From: CAXMNX01 sp964194845
GTDB lineage: Bacteria > Pseudomonadota > Alphaproteobacteria > Rhodobacterales > Rhodobacteraceae
Assembly (NCBI GenBank): GCA_964194845.1
Contig: CAXMNX010000096.1
Location: 1-23,605 of the forward strand
DNA length: 23,605 nt
Direction: 5' to 3'
Below the pieces are notes generated by a model that saw only the letters and a list, made by a program, of their open reading frames with translations, was not told the origin of the DNA and searched no databases. Made by a program: the position numbers and the translations under genes. Positions 7,013-13,968 of this stretch are shown in pieces. The stretch's first letter is position 1. Each line of letters opens with the position of its first letter.

Positions 7013-8295
7013 GTCACGGTCGAAGTGAAACGCGAGGCAACGACATCAATCCGGTTCGCCGAGGGCCGTCTCCCACGGAATCGCGACCCCAACGTCTTCG
7101 GGCCAGCCGTAATCGCGAAATAATCATAATCCGCGGGCCTGTCGAACGCGCAGAGATACTGAAAATGTAGTCGAAAGAACCGCCATTTCAATTTTGACAA
7201 CGCCTCTGCACTCAATGTCTTGGAAAACGCCGCTGATATGATCAGAGGCCACTGTTGCTCTTGGCCCGGTGACACGCCCGATACCGACACCGGATCGGTC
7301 AGCGCAAATGAACATCCATCCCCCGGTGCCGACACGTCCAGCCATGTGATCTCCTGCGATGTCGACAACAAACGCAGGTCACGCCGCAGCCGCTTCGCAT
7401 CAGGCAGGAAACTCATCATCGGAATGACCTGCCCCAGCGTCAGAAGCGATAGTGCCGGTCCACTTGCATCCAATCTTTCAAGGCGCACAATATCGGCGAC
7501 GATCGACACCGCCATCTGCGCGCCCGAGCTATGGCCGACAATCAATACTTCGTCGATGTCTTCGCGCAACGCGGCGTCGATACGATGGCGAAACTCATGC
7601 AAACGCGCTTCTATCTCATCGGGGTATGCGCCGCGTTTTGACGCCGAATAGGCATAGTCCTGCATCAGATAATACGCGAATGTCTTGCCGTCCTTCGATT
7701 TGAACCACCGAAGTGCTGTCACAAAAAGCGGCAAAAACAATACCCAGAACACCGCGGCGGCAACCACCGCCCAAACAAAACCATCGGTGACCGGCTCGCG
7801 ACCGATCAAATCCATCAGCCAGGCACCGCCAAAATGGGTCATCCTCCAGGCAACGCCTCCAACGATCCCGGCACCGACGGCCGCCAGGATCAATTGGCCA
7901 AGAAGCATCGCTATCGGATAAAGTGCCGCGATGATCGGCCCCTTGTTCAGCCAGCTCAGACGCCGAAACGTTCCGGTCGAAAGATAGGTCCAGACGGTTC
8001 GAACTAATGCAAAATAGGTTCCGGCAATTCCAGCCCGCATCGAGGCTTGCACCAGATCGTGCCAGACCAGAACGTCGATTTTCGATATGGTTTGCGAGCC
8101 TTCAATCTGCGCGCGCACGCGCCACGCTGTCTCGCCAGGCTCGGACTTCTGGTCGATACGATATCCCGATATTTCGGCCTGTTTTTGGCTCTCGGTCCGA
8201 TAAAGCTCGCGGTATCGTCTGGGCGGATAGGGATCGTAGCCGGGAATGTAGAAAACCCGGCGCCGTGAAACCCGCGATTTCCCCTTTGACAGCAT
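7009..8295 (-). CDS. membrane-anchored alpha/beta-hydrolase-like protein
   Basis: The 428-residue product starts with a basic leader followed by RVFYIPGYDPYPPRRYRELYR, resembling the oxyanion-region strand of alpha/beta hydrolases. Two hydrophobic segments (about 120-150 and 172-196) would form a membrane hairpin. A second soluble part follows, with the nucleophile elbow GHSSG (254-258, Ser256 the candidate nucleophile) after the strand EVLIVG. The later acid and histidine cannot be assigned with confidence. This is a hydrolase fold split by a transmembrane insertion, of unknown substrate. It lies 102 bases after ccdA and overlaps the P450 start by 4 bases, so hydrolase and P450 are probably produced together. 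The call rests on motifs only. Confidence 0.75.
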   Translation of the reverse strand: MLSKGKSRVSRRRVFYIPGYDPYPPRRYRELYRTESQKQAEISGYRIDQKSEPGETAWRVRAQIEGSQTISKIDVLVWHDLVQASMRAGIAGTYFALVRTVWTYLSTGTFRRLSWLNKGPIIAALYPIAMLLGQLILAAVGAGIVGGVAWRMTHFGGAWLMDLIGREPVTDGFVWAVVAAAVFWVLFLPLFVTALRWFKSKDGKTFAYYLMQDYAYSASKRGAYPDEIEARLHEFRHRIDAALREDIDEVLIVGHSSGAQMAVSIVADIVRLERLDASGPALSLLTLGQVIPMMSFLPDAKRLRRDLRLLSTSQEITWLDVSAPGDGCSFALTDPVSVSGVSPGQEQQWPLIISAAFSKTLSAEALSKLKWRFFRLHFQYLCAFDRPADYDYFAITAGPKTLGSRFRGRRPSANRIDVVASRFTSTVT

Positions 8296-8349
8296 GGCGC
8301 GACAGTAACGTAAGGCCAGGGGTCCGAGAACCCTGTTTCTTCATTGGAT

Positions 8350-8383
8350 TTTCCAAATCGCCGATCAGCCCCGCATTTGGAAA
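8350..8383. repeat. 9-bp perfect inverted repeat between ccdA and the hydrolase gene
   Basis: TTTCCAAAT (8350-8358) and ATTTGGAAA (8375-8383) are exact inverted copies with a 16-base loop. The element lies 15 bases beyond the ccdA stop. No T tract follows on the minus strand, so it is not an obvious intrinsic terminator; it may be a protein site or an mRNA-processing hairpin. Confidence 0.5.
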
Positions 8384-8397
8384 CAATCGCGCCCTGC

Positions 8398-9153
8398 TCA
8401 GCCGAATTGCTGCAATACCGGGAACTTCTCGTTCAGCCACCAGCTGAAATCGGTGAACATTCCGGTCAGCATCAACAGCCCCACCGTCCACAAAAGCAAG
8501 CCCATGGTGCGCTCGATTCGCTCCATATTCCGGCGCATCCAGCCCATCAATCCTGACAATCGTGGGAAGTAGGCCGCCACCAGTAAAAACGGAATGCCAA
8601 GGCCCGCCGCATAGACCGCCAGCAAAGTCGTGCCGCGCACCACGTCAGCTTCCGAGGCAGCAATCGACAATATGGCCCCCAGGATCGGACCGATGCACGG
8701 CGTCCACCCGAATGCGAAAGCCAGGCCCAGCACGTATGCCCCAAACGTCGACCCACCGCGGTCGCCTGCATCCACGCGCATCTCTCGATCCAGGAAACGA
8801 ATGCGATAAATGCCAAGAAAATGCGCCCCGAAGATCATAATGATGACCCCGGCGACCGAGACGAACCAATCCTGATTGGTCAAGAAAAACCGACCAAAAG
8901 CCGATGCCGTAAAGCCTAAGATCATAAAGACGGTGGACAATCCAAGCACGAAAAATATTGCCGGAACGATCGCCTTGTTTCGTCGGGGCGTTTTGGATTC
9001 TTGCAAGTCTGAAACCGTGATACCGCTCATATAGGCGATATAGGGCGGCACGATTGGCAAAACGCACGGGCTCAGAAATGACAGAACGCCTGCGGCCAGC
9101 GCGATCGTCATCGCTGGCAACAAAGATGCGTCAAATAAGTCAATTCCGAACAT
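8398..9153 (-). CDS. ccdA: cytochrome c biogenesis protein CcdA
   Basis: CcdA passes reducing power from cytoplasmic thioredoxin across the inner membrane for cytochrome c maturation and periplasmic disulfide handling. The 251-residue protein has about six membrane helices and the two family cysteines in LSFLSPCVLPIVPPYIAYMSG (Cys30) and FGWTPCIGPILGAIL (Cys153). Start ATG at 9153 follows AAAGGGAAAAGCAG. The length is typical for the short CcdA/DsbD-core family. It is divergent from tusA, with 106 bases between the two starts. The next gene on its strand begins 102 bases downstream. Confidence 0.95.
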   Translation of the reverse strand: MFGIDLFDASLLPAMTIALAAGVLSFLSPCVLPIVPPYIAYMSGITVSDLQESKTPRRNKAIVPAIFFVLGLSTVFMILGFTASAFGRFFLTNQDWFVSVAGVIIMIFGAHFLGIYRIRFLDREMRVDAGDRGGSTFGAYVLGLAFAFGWTPCIGPILGAILSIAASEADVVRGTTLLAVYAAGLGIPFLLVAAYFPRLSGLMGWMRRNMERIERTMGLLLWTVGLLMLTGMFTDFSWWLNEKFPVLQQFG

Positions 9154-9259
9154 CTGCTTTTCCCTTTGCTCCTACTTAATCCACTTGGAGCATTTGGTCA
9201 CAACACAGGCTCTCACAACTCGGTGGACAAAATGTAACATCGCGCATAGCGCATTGCTC

Positions 9260-9487
9260 ATGGAATTTGATGACAAGATTGATGCGACCGGCCTGTTGTG
9301 TCCTTTGCCGGTTCTCAGGGCCGCCAAAAGACTACGAACGTTGCCTTCAGGATCAATCCTCAAAATCGAAGCCGACGATCCTGCCGCGGTGATTGACGTC
9401 CCGCATTTTTGCGATGAACAGGGACACACGCTTTTGTCCGCCAGCGAAAGCGGCGGCAAACAAGTTTATCTTATCCGCCGCCGTTAA
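9260..9487 (+). CDS. tusA: TusA/SirA-family sulfur carrier protein
   Basis: A 75-residue TusA-like protein. It has the N-terminal DATGLLCPLPVLRAAK block with the catalytic Cys14 of the CPxP motif and ends in a short beta strand (KQVYLIRRR). TusA proteins carry persulfide sulfur for tRNA thiolation or other sulfur transfers; which partner is used here cannot be seen. The start at 9260 gives the family N-terminus; an extension to 9185 would add 25 unrelated residues and occupy the promoter region shared with ccdA. No strong ribosome site precedes the ATG. It converges with rne, with 9 bases between stop codons. Confidence 0.92.
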   Translation: MEFDDKIDATGLLCPLPVLRAAKRLRTLPSGSILKIEADDPAAVIDVPHFCDEQGHTLLSASESGGKQVYLIRRR

Positions 9488-9496
9488 TAATCGATC

Positions 9497-12127
9497 TCAG
9501 CCTCGCCCGCCGGACCACCATCCGCGCCGCCGCGGTTTGTCAGGTGCCGGCGGCTTATCCGAAGCCGCCAGTGCAGGCGCGACCACCGTTTCAGCATCTA
9601 CGGACCCGCCCGGCGCTGCCGCAACTAAATCTGGTTCGCCAGAAACCACGTCAACGGCATCAACGTCGATCGCCGTATCCTTCGGGCTTGCCGACCTGAC
9701 TAATTCGTCTTGATTTGCAGGTGCCACTTCCACCTTTTTCTTGGCGGTCGCACGCGGCTTTTTTGTCTTCTTCATCGGCTCCGCTATTTCGCCGTCGTCC
9801 GGCGCGGCCTCGCTTTTGCTTTCAGCGACCACGGCCTCGGCAGGCTCGGCAAGTTTTTTCTGCCGCGTTCGCGTTCTGGTCGATTTCTTGGGCTTTTCTT
9901 CGGTCGCGGCCTGTTCTTCGCGCGGCTCGTTGGCGACCTCGCTAACGCCGTCCGCGTTTTGCGCCCCTTCCGAAGAAGACCGGTCCGATCCGTCATCAGC
10001 CTGTGCGGTCACCTCGCCGTCACGCCCGGCTCCTCCACGGCGGCGACGCCGACGGCGCCTTTTCTTCTTGGGCCGGTCCTCGGTCTCAGTCTCGGCCTCG
10101 ACCTCGACCTCAATCGCATTTTCCGTGGCGAGATCTTCTTCGACCTCGGCCATAAGCGACGCGTCGACGGAAACCACCGGCGACGTTCCCTCAATCACCC
10201 TTGTCGCGGTTTTGAACTTCTCAATCGAGAAATCCGGTGTGATCAGGAACGGGTCAGCTTCAATGCGAACCGCCATGCCATATCGCAATTCAATCTGTGC
10301 GATGTGCTCGCGCTTGAAATTCATCAGGAAGTTGACGATCGCCACAGGTGCCTTTACCAAAACCTCTCGCGATCTGCGCCGCACGCCTTCTTCTTCAAGT
10401 TGCCTAAGAATGGTCAGGCCAAGGCTGTCATCAGACCGGATAAGGCCCGTGCCGTGACATGCTGTGCACGGCTGGGTCGAAACTTCCAACATGCCTGGCC
10501 GCAATCTTTGGCGAGACATTTCCATAAGCCCAAACCCCGAGATTCTCCCGACCTGAATACGGGCGCGATCTGTCTTAAGGCGGTCCTTGAAACGTTTCTC
10601 GACGGCGGCGTTGTTCTTCCGCTCTTCCATGTCGATAAAGTCGATGACGATCAGTCCTGCAAGATCGCGCAGGCGCAACTGGCGCGCCACTTCCTCGGCA
10701 GCCTCCAGGTTAGTCTTCAGCGCCGTTTCCTCGATCGAGGCTTCCTTGGTCGCTTTCCCCGAGTTCACGTCGATGGCGACCAGGGCCTCGGTCACATCGA
10801 TTACGATATACCCGCCGGACTTTAGCTGAACGACCGGATTGAACATGCCGCCCAGATAACTCTCGACCTGGTAGCGCGCGAATAATGGCATTGCTTCGGC
10901 ATAGTGCTTCACGTTTTTCGCGTGGCTCGGCATGATCATTTTCATGAAATCTTTGGCCATGCGATAACCCGCATCGCCTTCGACCAGGACTTCTTCAATT
11001 TCACGGCTATAGAGATCCCTGATCGACCTTTTGACCAGACTTCCTTCTTCGTAAATTTGAGCCGGAGCGGTCGACTTTAGTGTCAACTCCCGAATTTGCT
11101 CCCAAAGGCGCTGCAAATACTCATAGTCGCGCTTGATCTCAGTTTTTGTCCGCTTGGCACCTGCCGTCCGAATTATCAGTCCCGCGCCCTTTGGCACGTC
11201 AATTTCCGACGCAATTTCTTTCAGTTTTTTACGGTCTGCCGCAGTTGTAATCTTGCGGCTGATCCCGCCGCCGCGCGCGGTATTCGGCATCAAAACACAA
11301 TACCGCCCGGCAAGGCTCAGATATGTTGTAAGCGCGGCACCTTTGTTCCCGCGTTCTTCCTTAACGACCTGCACCAGCAGGATCTGACGAACTTTGACGA
11401 CTTCCTGAATTTTGTAGCGCCGCTGACGCTGTTTTCTTGGGCGGCGAATTTCATCCGTCGTGTCGTCGTCGGCAACGGATTCAATTGACTCGTCGGTTTC
11501 TGACGCATGATCCATCGCGTTGTAAGGCTTGTCGTCACCGCCGATGCTGTCGCCGTCAACCTGCGCGTGGTCGCTACCATCAATTTCGACAACATCCATT
11601 CCGGGAATTTGCTTTGACGCGTCCGCTCCCGACGCCGCAGCTTCAGTTGGCGAGGCCTTCGTATCAGCTCCATCCGAGCTTTCGGCCGCCGACGCCGTAT
11701 CCCCGGCAACAATTTCCTTTTCCGGCGCTTCGTCCGTTATTGCTTCGTCAGTGGTTTTGACCTCTTCGGCCTTGGTTTTAGATTTCCCCCGGCTCCGCTT
11801 ACGTTTCGGCTTCTCGTCCTCGGCGGCCTCTGCTTCGGCAAAGGCCATTTCCTCGGCAATCAGCGCCTCACGGTCGGCAACCGGAATTTGGTAGTAGTCG
11901 GGATGAATTTCGGAAAACGCCAGGAAACCGTGCCGGTTCCCACCGTAATCTATAAATGCCGCCTGAAGCGACGGTTCAACGCGCGTGACCTTCGCAAGAT
12001 ATATATTGCCTGCTAGCTGGCGTTTGTTCTCAGATTCAAAATCGAATTCCTCGACTTTGTTTCCGTCAACCACCACGACCCGAGTTTCCTCGACGTGGGT
12101 GGCGTCGATAAGCATCTTATATGACAT
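9497..12127 (-). CDS. rne: ribonuclease E/G family endoribonuclease (RNase E)
   Basis: RNase E cuts single-stranded RNA in mRNA decay and in rRNA and tRNA processing and scaffolds the degradosome. The start MSYKMLIDATHVEETRVVVVDG is the usual alphaproteobacterial N-terminus and sets the start at 12127, 15 bases inside the longest frame; the product is 876 residues. The S1 domain begins about residue 32 and is split by a charged low-complexity insertion (about 96-237), then resumes at RRYKIQEVVKVRQILLVQV. Catalytic aspartates sit in AIDVNSG (Asp453) and VIDFIDM (Asp496). The zinc-link is CTACHGTG (Cys554, Cys557). The C-terminal third is disordered, acidic and basic by turns, with an arginine run (KKKRRRRRRRRGG) and the end KPRRRGWWSGGRG, typical RNA or partner-binding regions. 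Confidence 0.96.
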   Translation of the reverse strand: MSYKMLIDATHVEETRVVVVDGNKVEEFDFESENKRQLAGNIYLAKVTRVEPSLQAAFIDYGGNRHGFLAFSEIHPDYYQIPVADREALIAEEMAFAEAEAAEDEKPKRKRSRGKSKTKAEEVKTTDEAITDEAPEKEIVAGDTASAAESSDGADTKASPTEAAASGADASKQIPGMDVVEIDGSDHAQVDGDSIGGDDKPYNAMDHASETDESIESVADDDTTDEIRRPRKQRQRRYKIQEVVKVRQILLVQVVKEERGNKGAALTTYLSLAGRYCVLMPNTARGGGISRKITTAADRKKLKEIASEIDVPKGAGLIIRTAGAKRTKTEIKRDYEYLQRLWEQIRELTLKSTAPAQIYEEGSLVKRSIRDLYSREIEEVLVEGDAGYRMAKDFMKMIMPSHAKNVKHYAEAMPLFARYQVESYLGGMFNPVVQLKSGGYIVIDVTEALVAIDVNSGKATKEASIEETALKTNLEAAEEVARQLRLRDLAGLIVIDFIDMEERKNNAAVEKRFKDRLKTDRARIQVGRISGFGLMEMSRQRLRPGMLEVSTQPCTACHGTGLIRSDDSLGLTILRQLEEEGVRRRSREVLVKAPVAIVNFLMNFKREHIAQIELRYGMAVRIEADPFLITPDFSIEKFKTATRVIEGTSPVVSVDASLMAEVEEDLATENAIEVEVEAETETEDRPKKKRRRRRRRRGGAGRDGEVTAQADDGSDRSSSEGAQNADGVSEVANEPREEQAATEEKPKKSTRTRTRQKKLAEPAEAVVAESKSEAAPDDGEIAEPMKKTKKPRATAKKKVEVAPANQDELVRSASPKDTAIDVDAVDVVSGEPDLVAAAPGGSVDAETVVAPALAASDKPPAPDKPRRRGWWSGGRG

Positions 12128-12228
12128 ATTAACTTTCCGCACAGCTTCTGGCGGCTCGATCTGATGCGAGCAATTCGCGAAATACTGTGGCTTTTCAAGG
12201 CGATGGAACGCAAATCAAACGTTCGGCG

Positions 12229-12246
12229 CCGACCTGCTAAGGTCGG
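12229..12246 (-). promoter_or_regulatory. hairpin in probable rne leader
   Basis: CCGACCT (12229-12235) and AGGTCGG (12240-12246) form a perfect 7-bp stem with a 4-base loop, about 100 bases upstream of the rne start codon. No T run follows on the minus strand, so it is not an intrinsic terminator. A role in RNase E autoregulation is conjecture. Confidence 0.45.
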
Positions 12247-12289
12247 GGACAAGTTTGCACTTTCCCACGCGCGCTTCATCGCGGTTCTT

Positions 12290-12311
12290 CTCCGACGCCC
12301 CGCGGTCGGAG
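12290..12311 (-). promoter_or_regulatory. second hairpin in probable rne leader
   Basis: CTCCGAC (12290-12296) and GTCGGAG (12305-12311) form a perfect 7-bp stem with an 8-base GC-rich loop. It lies 43 bases from the first hairpin and shares the TCCGAC/GTCGGA core, so the two may be related or may compete for pairing. Confidence 0.45.
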
Positions 12312-12487
12312 CGCCCGTTCAAGGCCCGGGACGCCAAAATCCGCGTCGCACAGGCAATTCGATAATATCGGCCGTTTGGCCGAAATGCCGGACCAGGGCA
12401 CCAAAAAACTGCGGCGCAAACTCCTGGAACAGCGAAACTTTCTCCAAGTGGCAGCAGGCAACGCGCCTGCGACACCACTTCATGGCC

Positions 12488-12517
12488 AACATAAGGTCTG
12501 TTCAGTTCAAATTACAA
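12488..12517 (-). promoter_or_regulatory. putative sigma70-type promoter for rne
   Basis: Read on the minus strand, TTGTAA (12517-12512) and TATGTT (12493-12488) are separated by 18 bases; each matches four of six consensus positions. Transcription would start near 12481, giving a leader of about 350 bases before the rne start. The call rests on consensus alone. Confidence 0.35.
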
Positions 12518-12620
12518 TGAGGAAATTACGCGGACTGCGCGTTGTGACCTATTCGGTTGCCAGTGCACGCGCTGTCGGCTGCGTTCGCGCCGTTCACGCC
12601 CGTGCGAACAATCGAGACGA

Positions 12621-13952
12621 TCAAAGATATTCCGACCGCTGCAATCCGTACTTTGCCATCTTTTCGTTCAACGTCCGGCGCGGCAGACAAAGTTCATCCA
12701 TGACATTTACGATCGAACCCCGATGTCGGCGCATCGTATTGTCGATAAGCATTCGCTCAAACGCCTCGACATATTCCTTCAAGGGCTTGCCCTCGGTCGT
12801 CACGTTCATGTCGGTGTCATCGCTGTCGGCCATAAGCAATGATGCAATTGTTCCGGTGCCACGCCGCGACTGAAGCACGGCTCTTTCCGCTATGTTTAGT
12901 AGCTGGCGGATATTTCCGGGCCACGGCGCCTGAAGAAGCTGTGCTGCTTCTTGCGCGCTAACCTCGGGGGCCGGACACCCGTATTCTTCCGCAAACTGTT
13001 CGGAAAATTTCTGAAACAGCATCAGAATATCTTCACCGCGCTGGCGCAGCGGTGGCAACGTGATTTTCATGGCCGCAAGTCGGAAATACAGGTCCGGACG
13101 CAGGGCGTCTTCGCAGGTCCGACCGGCTTCCTGCAAATTGCATATCGCGACGATCCGGGTTTCTGCCGGTGTGCCCTGCTCGTTCATCCAGGACAGCAAA
13201 CGCGCTTGCAACTTTTCCGGCAGCGCCTCGATATCTTCCAGAACCAGCGTACCGCCTCGCGCCTCTTCCAAAAGCGGCAGGCGATCCCCGTCCTCGATCG
13301 GACCGAACAACCGCTGCGCCAACGCAACCTCATCGTGTGCCGCACATGAAAATAGCACGAACTTCCTGCCAGCTTTTGCGCCCACCGCATGAAGTGCGTG
13401 CGCGACCAGCGTTTTGCCGGTCCCGGTTTCGCCGTCGATCAAAACGTGGCCATCGGCTTGCCCAAGATCGAGGATGTCCTCGCGCAGGCGCTCCATGACC
13501 GGTGATCCGCCAACCAGTTTCTTAATAATCCCCGAACCATCGCTTAGCTCGCGCCGCAACGCCCGGTTATCCAGCGTTAACCTCCGCGCATTTGTTGCCT
13601 TCTTTGCAAGTTCGGTCATCCGATCCGGATTGAAAGGCTTTTCAAGAAAATCGAACGCGCCGACGTGCATCGCTTCAACCGCCATCGGAACATCGCCGTG
13701 TCCGGTAATCATAATGACCGGCAACGCGCTATCGACGCTCATCAACCGCTTGAGAAAGGACATGCCGTCCATGCCGGGCATCTTAATATCGCTGACCACA
13801 ACACCGGGATAATCTGCGCCCAGACTTTTTAATGCGTCTTCAGCGCTTGCAAAAGTTTCGGTATCGAAACCCGACAACGCCAGCCATTGGCTGATTGACT
13901 GGCGCATATCCTGCTCGTCATCGACGATGGCGATCTTCATTGCCTGGGCCAT
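12621..13952 (-). CDS. dctD: DctD-type NtrC-family response regulator lacking GAFTGA
   Basis: A 443-residue regulator, partner of the DctB kinase encoded just upstream (16-base gap). The receiver domain (5-120) has the acidic pair Asp11/Asp12, phospho-acceptor Asp55 (VVVSDIKMPGMDG), Thr83 and Lys105. An AAA+ domain (about 147-370) has Walker A GETGTGKT (174-181) and the LPPLRQRGEDI sensor region. The Walker B equivalent reads TLVLED (235-240) instead of TLFLDE. A Fis-type helix-turn-helix ends the protein (GSIVNVMDELCLPRRTLNEKMAKYGL). After LFG (215-217) the chain goes straight to PIEDGDRLPLLEEA, so the sigma54-contacting GAFTGA loop is absent. It therefore probably does not remodel sigma54 polymerase. 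The dicarboxylate role is inferred from the kinase type; no transporter is in the window. Confidence 0.88.
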   Translation of the reverse strand: MAQAMKIAIVDDEQDMRQSISQWLALSGFDTETFASAEDALKSLGADYPGVVVSDIKMPGMDGMSFLKRLMSVDSALPVIMITGHGDVPMAVEAMHVGAFDFLEKPFNPDRMTELAKKATNARRLTLDNRALRRELSDGSGIIKKLVGGSPVMERLREDILDLGQADGHVLIDGETGTGKTLVAHALHAVGAKAGRKFVLFSCAAHDEVALAQRLFGPIEDGDRLPLLEEARGGTLVLEDIEALPEKLQARLLSWMNEQGTPAETRIVAICNLQEAGRTCEDALRPDLYFRLAAMKITLPPLRQRGEDILMLFQKFSEQFAEEYGCPAPEVSAQEAAQLLQAPWPGNIRQLLNIAERAVLQSRRGTGTIASLLMADSDDTDMNVTTEGKPLKEYVEAFERMLIDNTMRRHRGSIVNVMDELCLPRRTLNEKMAKYGLQRSEYL

Positions 13953-13968
13953 GAACCACTCCTAAGCA

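Larger units (their letters stand above)
12128..12620 (-). other. non-coding region between dctD and rne: probable rne leader
   Basis: This gap of 493 bases holds no convincing gene; short frames here lack ribosome sites and family resemblance. It must contain the end of the dctD transcript and the control region of rne. A promoter-like element (12488-12517) and two perfect-stem hairpins (12229-12246 and 12290-12311) are the only structures I can support. I infer a leader of roughly 350 bases for rne mRNA, similar in scale to the long autoregulatory rne leader of E. coli. Confidence 0.55.

Noticed and set aside
9710..10825. 371-residue plus-strand frame opposite rne
   Set aside because: Shadow of the arginine/glutamate-rich rne 3' half; unusual composition and no family.
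12376..12873. 165-residue plus-strand frame spanning the rne leader and the dctD end
   Set aside because: Half of it is antisense to dctD; no ribosome site or recognisable domain, so the gap is treated as non-coding.
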